This document shows positions 15,618 through 20,387 of a stretch of DNA of 20,387 bases, piece by piece. Numbering within the stretch: the stretch's first letter is position 1; each line of letters opens with the position of its first letter. A program made the translations under genes and the position numbers. The notes under the pieces were generated by a model. It saw only the letters and a program-made list of their open reading frames with translations, was not told the origin of the DNA and ran no database searches. The stretch is taken from the NCBI GenBank assembly GCA_964534135.1, contig CAZHQC010000034.1:1-20387 (forward strand). Direction: 5' to 3'. The DNA is from JAKLQJ01 sp964534135. GTDB lineage: Bacteria; Elusimicrobiota; Elusimicrobia; Elusimicrobiales; UBA9959.

Positions 15618-17465
15618 TTAGTGCAATATTTTAGGTGTAACAAAAATTAAAAGTTCTCTTCTTTCTCTGGACTTGGTTTTCTTTTTGAAAAGCCATCCCA
15701 AAAGAGGTAAATCGCCTAAAAGAGGAATCTTAAATTCTCCTTCAGATTTATAGTCATGTATTAAGCCGCCGATAACCACTGTCTCTCCATCAGCAACAAT
15801 AATCTCCGTATCAATGCTTCTGCTATCAATACCAGGAGCGCCTCCGGCAACTGCCGTTACAGTAGGAGAAACCTGGCTTACATCGGGATTTAATTTTAAA
15901 GATACTTTCCCGTCAGATGTAATAATGGGCAAAACCTTCAAAACTATACCTGTGGTAATATATGTTACCTTTGTAGTTGTAATCGGAGGAGTTGAACCCG
16001 TCGTCTCACTGGTAGTATAAGGAATTTGAGTGGTTATATTTATATTAGCTTCCACATTATTAAGGGTGGCTATTTTAGGGTCGGAAAGCACTTTGGCTTT
16101 TCCTTTGCTTGCCGCTGCACTAATAACAGCATCAAACATATAACTACTCGCCACCTTACCCAGTCTAAATGCGCCATATATAATATTAGCGGGAAGATTT
16201 ACACCCGTTCCTCCACCTGTGCCCGTTAAAGGACTGGAGACCTCTGTGCCGGCAACATATGGAGATTGAACGCCCATAGCATCTACACCGACACTATTGA
16301 CAGTATCACCCGCTCCGAAATAAGTGCCGTCTTTTTTTGCGCCATAAGCCGACCATTGTATACCTAAATTAAAATCATTATTGAGAGCAACTTCCACAAG
16401 TTTAACTTCAATCAAAACCTGTCTGGGCTGTCTATCTAAATTTCTTATCAATCTTGCATTTTCTTCCAAGCCCATGGGAGTATCGGTGATAACAAGCGCA
16501 TTATTAGCTTCATCTACCGTGCAACTGGCGGACCGGCCTTGAGCGGAGGACATATTAGTAATCTGTGTTTTAATATCAATCGCTTTAGCATAATCCAAAA
16601 AAAATACTCTCGTTTGAGGCATAGCCTTTTTTGACTCGGCTTTAAAAACTTTTGGAGATGCTATCCTAAGAATATTATCTCCCACTTGCTGAGTAGCCAA
16701 ACCATTTACATTTAATATGGTTCTAAATGCCTCATCAAAAGGAACCTCATTAAGTTTAATGGTTATATTATTTGAAATACCGGCCGCAAAAATCACATTA
16801 ATTCCTATTTTGGCAACCATCATATTTATAACTTCCCTAATATCCGCGTCAATATAATCTATATTCATGGGATACTTAGGCAGATTTCCCATTATATCTT
16901 TGGAATACTCTATTTCTTTTTTCTTTTTAGCCATTGAAGAGCGCCTTATTCTTTTGGAAACTTTTTTGACTGAAATAACGGGAATTTTTGCCTTTAAAAG
17001 CTCTTTGTTTTCAGGCACAATAACCTTAACGGGAAGCAATGTATTGGGAGAATCTTTTTTTCTATCTTTTTTATTGAAAACTTTCCCACCAACGACAATC
17101 ATTATATCATTGCCTTTTTTTACCACATCATAAGCTATTTTTTGAGACAATTCCAAAACTATTCTCGAAATACTTTGCGGCTTTGTTTTATATTGTCCTG
17201 TTCTCACTCTTTTAAGAAAAGTTCCTCTGGCAGGTATTTCTTCCAAAGTTTTAAGCCTTGTATTCATAAGATCAAGCACTATTTTTGGAGGATTGGAAAT
17301 CATAAAAACTTTATATTTAACAGGCTTATCAGTTCTTATATAGACACTTTCCGCGGAAACTCTGACAGATTTTACAGTGGCCTCAGTAATGGCTGCGCAT
17401 AAAATCATTGAATTTTGTGCCAGAAAAAAAATGGAAATTGTTATTAGAGCTATTATTCTTCTCAT
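15618..17465 (-). CDS. pilQ: Type IV pilus secretin PilQ (AMIN + STN + secretin)
   Basis: PilQ forms the outer-membrane channel for the pilus fibre. The 615-residue protein starts with a signal peptide (to about residue 24). An AMIN peptidoglycan-binding domain follows (about 27-130; VKSVRVSAESVYIRTDKPVKY). A lysine-rich linker leads to an STN/short N-terminal domain (about 195-268; NVIFAAGISNNITIKLNEVP) and a secretin N-domain (VFFLDYAKAIDIKTQI...VDEANNALVITDTP). The secretin core runs to the end (KVLSDPKIATLNN, VADGETVVIGGLI, GDLPLLGWLFKK, RRELLIFVTPKIL). The ATG at 17465 has a good ribosome-binding site (GGGAG, about 10 nt upstream). It lies 21 nt behind pilP. Presence of a secretin shows an outer membrane. 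Confidence 0.95.
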   Translation of the reverse strand: MRRIIALITISIFFLAQNSMILCAAITEATVKSVRVSAESVYIRTDKPVKYKVFMISNPPKIVLDLMNTRLKTLEEIPARGTFLKRVRTGQYKTKPQSISRIVLELSQKIAYDVVKKGNDIMIVVGGKVFNKKDRKKDSPNTLLPVKVIVPENKELLKAKIPVISVKKVSKRIRRSSMAKKKKEIEYSKDIMGNLPKYPMNIDYIDADIREVINMMVAKIGINVIFAAGISNNITIKLNEVPFDEAFRTILNVNGLATQQVGDNILRIASPKVFKAESKKAMPQTRVFFLDYAKAIDIKTQITNMSSAQGRSASCTVDEANNALVITDTPMGLEENARLIRNLDRQPRQVLIEVKLVEVALNNDFNLGIQWSAYGAKKDGTYFGAGDTVNSVGVDAMGVQSPYVAGTEVSSPLTGTGGGTGVNLPANIIYGAFRLGKVASSYMFDAVISAAASKGKAKVLSDPKIATLNNVEANINITTQIPYTTSETTGSTPPITTTKVTYITTGIVLKVLPIITSDGKVSLKLNPDVSQVSPTVTAVAGGAPGIDSRSIDTEIIVADGETVVIGGLIHDYKSEGEFKIPLLGDLPLLGWLFKKKTKSRERRELLIFVTPKILH

Positions 17466-17486
17466 TAGTGTTATTCTCCCAAAAAA

Positions 17487-17954
17487 CTATTCTTTTTCGC
17501 GCAAATTAATGGAGAAGATTTTTTTATCTTCCGTCATAAGTATAACCTGCTTTCCTTTTATTACCCCGGTAACTCCCTTAACCGTTTTCTTTTTACCATC
17601 CACAAGTTTCCCAAAGCGGAGGATATAGGTCTGTCGAGTATTTTTATCTTTCAACATCGCTTGCTTACCGGTTGAATCTTCCATTATCCCGGAAAGGGCT
17701 AAATTATAAATTGAAAAAGTACTTTTTGAAACTTCTGAAATTTTTACCGCAGGCCATGGCTTTTGATCGCCAAAAACATTGGAAATAATCATGGGATCTC
17801 TTAAAGAAACAGGCCTATACACCTGCTCCACCGTTAAAGCCGGAGTTGAAACTTCAACCGCAGCGGGTTTGACTACCATAGATTGTTTAGCAATGGCGGG
17901 CTTATTAGCCGCCTGCGCCGTTACGCCTAAAAGTAAAATAAGTGTCAAATGCAT
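17487..17954 (-). CDS. pilP: Pilus assembly protein PilP-like
   Basis: This 155-residue exported protein has a short signal peptide (MHLTLILLLGVTAQA), a low-complexity linker rich in Ala, Val and Pro, then a small all-beta domain. The linker ends in YRPVSLRDPMIISNVFG and the domain includes LALSGIMEDSTGKQAMLKD and VTGVIKGKQVILM, both PilP-like patterns. In studied systems PilP bridges the PilN/PilO inner-membrane complex to the PilQ secretin, often as a lipoprotein; no lipobox Cys is present here. The start is fixed by GGAG five bases upstream of ATG 17954. Assignment rests on both the domain pattern and its place between pilO and pilQ. Confidence 0.85.
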   Translation of the reverse strand: MHLTLILLLGVTAQAANKPAIAKQSMVVKPAAVEVSTPALTVEQVYRPVSLRDPMIISNVFGDQKPWPAVKISEVSKSTFSIYNLALSGIMEDSTGKQAMLKDKNTRQTYILRFGKLVDGKKKTVKGVTGVIKGKQVILMTEDKKIFSINLREKE

Positions 17955-17995
17955 TTTTGCTCCATTAAATTTAAAAATCCCGCTCTTCTTTATCT

Positions 17996-18547
17996 CTAAC
18001 CACTATACTGATACGATGTTAAAGTGAAAGTCACATTAATAGTGTATTCATCGGAAGCTGTTGCCGTTATTGAAACATTTTCCATAGTAAGAATTCTTTC
18101 TTCAAGCGCCAAAGCGGTAATAAACTTGCCAAAAGAATGATAATCGGAAGTTAATGCTATTCTATAAGCGACTTTTGTAAAATATCGCTCTTTTTTGGCC
18201 GCAGAAGGACTTATCGTACTCATTGAAATATTGTGCTTTTTACCTAAATAGGTCAACATCCGTATAAGATCGGGAACTTTTTTCTCTTTTGGGAGTTTTT
18301 TCTGAGCCGCAGTTTTTTGAAGTTCCAAACCGGCTAATTTTTTTTCAAGATTTTTATATTTCGCCTTATTAACCTTAGCTTTCGTTATATCTCCTTCTAT
18401 ATTTGAAACTTTTTTCGTATTCTCCGTTATTTTTTTTGATAAAGGAAGCCAAAAATACGCAACATAAAAATATCCGAAAAGACCGACAAAAAAGATACCG
18501 GCCACAAGCTGAGTTATTTGATCTTTATTTAGCTTTATTTCTTTCAT
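17996..18547 (-). CDS. pilO: Type IV pilus inner-membrane alignment protein PilO
   Basis: This 183-residue protein has a short cytoplasmic N-terminus, one membrane helix (about 11-33; ITQLVAGIFFVGLFGYFYVAYFW), a coiled coil (about 35-85, Lys/Glu-rich) and a periplasmic ferredoxin-like domain (about 88-183). The domain includes ISMSTISPSAAKKE and YHSFGKFITALALEERILTMENVSI-type PilO sequence. PilO pairs with PilN below the secretin. It starts 3 nt after pilN stops and ends 41 nt before pilP. Confidence 0.92.
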   Translation of the reverse strand: MKEIKLNKDQITQLVAGIFFVGLFGYFYVAYFWLPLSKKITENTKKVSNIEGDITKAKVNKAKYKNLEKKLAGLELQKTAAQKKLPKEKKVPDLIRMLTYLGKKHNISMSTISPSAAKKERYFTKVAYRIALTSDYHSFGKFITALALEERILTMENVSITATASDEYTINVTFTLTSYQYSG

Positions 18548-18550
18548 AAA

Positions 18551-19102
18551 TTATTCATGCGTATATTTGGTTTTAATGGGCGCGCTAAAAGCATCCCCCT
18601 CTTCAGATTTTTTTATCGAAAAGGACCCCATTTCAACAGCCGAATATTTTTTATCGCTTTCAAGCAAATTAACCCAATAAGCCAAATCATATGCCGATCT
18701 TGACTGCAAGGCAAAATTTAAGTCCAAAACGTTTCCTTTTAACTTGGTGTTAATATTTGTAAACCATATGGTTTCAGGCAAATCAACGAGTAAATCCTGC
18801 AAGAAATATGTATAGATAAATCTGGTTTTGGTTATTTGATCAATCGCGCTTAAATATCTTTTCACTTCGCTAATTTGCGCTTCTATGGCATTTACTTTTT
18901 GAAGATCTTTTTGAAGAGACTTTAATTCTCTTTCCCTTTTTACAAGCAAGGTATCAAGATTCTTGGCTTTTGTAGCATGCCAAATAGAAACAAAAGCAAT
19001 ACAGGCAATAACCGCGATAGCAATAAGAACAGCTTTAGCTATCATTATCTTCTGATTTATCTTATCAATATACTCAGCGGGAATAAGGTTTATTTTTATC
19101 AT
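18551..19102 (-). CDS. pilN: Type IV pilus inner-membrane alignment protein PilN
   Basis: This 183-residue protein starts MIKINLIPAEYIDK, the conserved cytoplasmic peptide that docks into PilM. One membrane helix follows (about 20-42), then a coiled coil and a periplasmic ferredoxin-like fold. A TTG at 19111 would add three residues (MGI), but the ATG at 19102 gives the canonical N-terminus and overlaps the pilM stop by one base (TAATG), a typical re-initiation junction. Confidence 0.92.
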   Translation of the reverse strand: MIKINLIPAEYIDKINQKIMIAKAVLIAIAVIACIAFVSIWHATKAKNLDTLLVKRERELKSLQKDLQKVNAIEAQISEVKRYLSAIDQITKTRFIYTYFLQDLLVDLPETIWFTNINTKLKGNVLDLNFALQSRSAYDLAYWVNLLESDKKYSAVEMGSFSIKKSEEGDAFSAPIKTKYTHE

Positions 19103-20208
19103 TATTCCCAATCATTTAACTTTCTAAGAGCAAGTCCCGTAGCTACAGCTAAACCAGGCAAAACATCTTTTGGTATGTTTTTGGCTTGTTCCGCCAAAGG
19201 AGCCAATGGATTTAAAATTTCCACAGGCACCTTAAATTTTTCCGCCATATATTTGCTTATATTTCCCAGGTTCGACATACCGCCGCTAAGAATTATCCTT
19301 GAGATGGATTGTTCTTCTCCCTGAGAAAGATAAAAATCTATTGAACGGGAAATCTCCGTATATAAATCCTGTAATACCATATGAGCGGTTTTAGATACAC
19401 CTAAATGCTCTTTATCATAATCTTGTATAGCCGCTTCTTTATCTTCAACCGATACAAGAACTCCCTTTTGTTTCTTGAGTTCACTGGCCGCATCTAATTC
19501 AATTTTAAGGCTCTTGCTTATGGCTTTATCAAAAGAAGCTCCCGCTATAAAAATATCACGAACAACTCTTGTCACTCCTTGCGCGATTATTGAAAGATTT
19601 GTAACTTTATGGCCAATATTTAAAAAAAGAATCGCTGAATCTGAAGTTTCGGGATTATGCCATTCATAAAGCGTTTCCAGGGCAAAAGCATCCACATCTA
19701 TAATGATGGGCTCAAGTCCGGCCTCAGAGAGAACATCTATCTTGGAATCTATAATGTCCCTTTTAGCCGCCACGAGAACTGTTTCCATCTTCGGCTGCCC
19801 GTCTTCCATAATATCGTTTAATGGCCAGTAAGTAAGATTAACATCTTCTATATCAAAGGGGATAAAAGGCTCCGCTTCAACATGAAGCGTAAGCGCCAAT
19901 TCTTTTTTTGTTAATTTTGGAAATTTCACATACCGCACTATTACGGAATTACCGGAAATTGAGGTGGCGACAAATTTAAATTGAATGTCCTTCTTTTTTA
20001 AATATTTTTTTATTTCTTCGGAAATAATAGCTTGTCTCTCTTCAGCAGTGGCATCTTGAGAAAAATTCAAAGGTATATGGCCCCAGTCTTTAAGTTTGAT
20101 TTTTTTCTTTTCTTCGACAAAAGAAACCAATTTTACGGCATAATTACCAATATCAATGCCAATGATTCCTTTTTGTGGAAATAATTTTTGCGCTAAATTT
20201 GAACCCAT
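19102..20208 (-). CDS. pilM: Type IV pilus cytoplasmic ATPase-fold protein PilM
   Basis: PilM is an FtsA/actin-like cytoplasmic protein that binds the N-terminal peptide of PilN and links the alignment complex to the cytoplasmic motor. The 368-residue product has the phosphate-1 loop GIDIGNYAVKLV (17-28), the family segment VEAEPFIPFDIEDVNLTYW (110-128), phosphate-2 (LFLNIGHKVTNLSIIAQG, about 194-211), and the adenosine motif IILSGGMSNLGNI near residues 308-320. It is the first gene of the pil cluster. ATG 20208 is preceded by GGTGGAGGA about 12 nt upstream, a slightly long but strong ribosome-binding site. A good promoter lies further up. Confidence 0.94.
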   Translation of the reverse strand: MGSNLAQKLFPQKGIIGIDIGNYAVKLVSFVEEKKKIKLKDWGHIPLNFSQDATAEERQAIISEEIKKYLKKKDIQFKFVATSISGNSVIVRYVKFPKLTKKELALTLHVEAEPFIPFDIEDVNLTYWPLNDIMEDGQPKMETVLVAAKRDIIDSKIDVLSEAGLEPIIIDVDAFALETLYEWHNPETSDSAILFLNIGHKVTNLSIIAQGVTRVVRDIFIAGASFDKAISKSLKIELDAASELKKQKGVLVSVEDKEAAIQDYDKEHLGVSKTAHMVLQDLYTEISRSIDFYLSQGEEQSISRIILSGGMSNLGNISKYMAEKFKVPVEILNPLAPLAEQAKNIPKDVLPGLAVATGLALRKLNDWE

Positions 20209-20302
20209 TTATTAAAATTGTCCTCCACCATTGCATAATCCGAAAGCATGAGAACCTAAACAAAATATTTTTTGAATTAGGTACTTTAAGTAACAGTATA
20301 TT

Positions 20303-20331
20303 ATTATTACAGGTAAATCACGGTTTGTCAA
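20303..20331 (-). promoter_or_regulatory. Sigma-70-like promoter of the pil cluster
   Basis: On the minus strand a perfect -35 TTGACA (20326-20331) is followed by a 17-nt spacer and AATAAT (20303-20308), five of six matches to TATAAT. Transcription would begin near 20296, leaving a leader of about 88 nt before pilM. The leader shows no strong hairpin by eye. Confidence 0.6.
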
Positions 20332-20387
20332 GGCTTAGTCTTGTCCAATACAGAATGAGCCTGAAAATAAAAGCGTTTCCAATATAA
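20332..20387. other. Window edge, no gene recognised
   Basis: AT-rich sequence upstream of the pilM promoter. An open frame running off the edge on the plus strand shows no recognisable protein features and is probably fortuitous. Confidence 0.4.

Noticed and set aside
15609..15621. ACTAAAAATTAGT palindrome at the pilQ stop as a terminator
   Set aside because: Only 5 A/T-rich base pairs and no T-run; the next gene starts 18 nt after the stop.
1..20387. tRNA, rRNA, CRISPR array, insertion sequence or riboswitch
   Set aside because: None recognised on either strand by eye; short structured RNAs could have been missed.

Overview
The window is AT-rich (roughly one-third GC by eye) and looks like chromosome of an uncultivated diderm (Gram-negative-type) bacterium. 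It carries a secretin-based type IV pilus assembly cluster (pilM-N-O-P-Q), a complete GatCAB tRNA-amidotransferase set and a PcrA/UvrD helicase interrupted by an intein. The gene style (low GC, pil cluster followed by Wzy-like/TPR proteins, tight spacing, ATGA overlaps) would suit lineages such as Elusimicrobiota or Omnitrophota. That placement is a guess; no marker in the window fixes the phylum.

Left part (1-7687): a minus-strand YpsA/MoCo-carrier-like gene with a terminator hairpin at its stop codon. Divergent from it is a plus-strand run: pcrA-type helicase (665-3964, with a 360-residue intein inserted in helicase motif III), a 162-bp spacer, then the compact operon gatC-gatA-nudix-gatB (4127-7687).

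Right part (20208 down to 7729): a minus-strand block of twelve genes or gene remnants facing gatB convergently. From a good sigma-70-like promoter at about 20303-20331 it reads pilM, pilN, pilO, pilP, pilQ, two multi-pass O-antigen-ligase/polymerase-like proteins with C-terminal TPR-like tails, and a ClsB-like phospholipase-D-family synthase. It then enters an accessory region: a 508-residue exported protein of unknown family whose stop codon overlaps the start of a tetrapyrrole-methylase-superfamily SAM methyltransferase (copy A), a remnant of the second Wzy-like gene, an 85-codon ORF copying the C-terminal part of the 508-residue protein, and a second methyltransferase (copy B), again coupled by a 4-nt overlap.

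The most interesting signal is that accessory region (7729-11105). Two methyltransferases of one superfamily are each translationally coupled to a protein ending in nearly the same hydrophobic tail (KINYFIV plus 3-4 residues). The scaffold just upstream of the tail is about 94% identical in DNA between copies. The tail-proximal segment and the methyltransferases have diverged strongly (about 58% protein identity by eye). This substrate-tail plus dedicated TP-methylase layout resembles split borosins (peptide backbone N-methylation), but one of the three best-known borosin active-site positions is not conserved, so the assignment is a hypothesis. The DNA also records a duplication with an internal deletion that fused pieces of two other genes between the methyltransferases.

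The rest is conventional: the pil genes build the inner-membrane alignment complex and outer-membrane secretin of a type IV pilus, the Wzy-like proteins could act in glycan polymerisation or pilin glycosylation, and GatCAB supplies Gln-tRNA(Gln) and/or Asn-tRNA(Asn). No rRNA, tRNA, CRISPR array or insertion sequence was seen.
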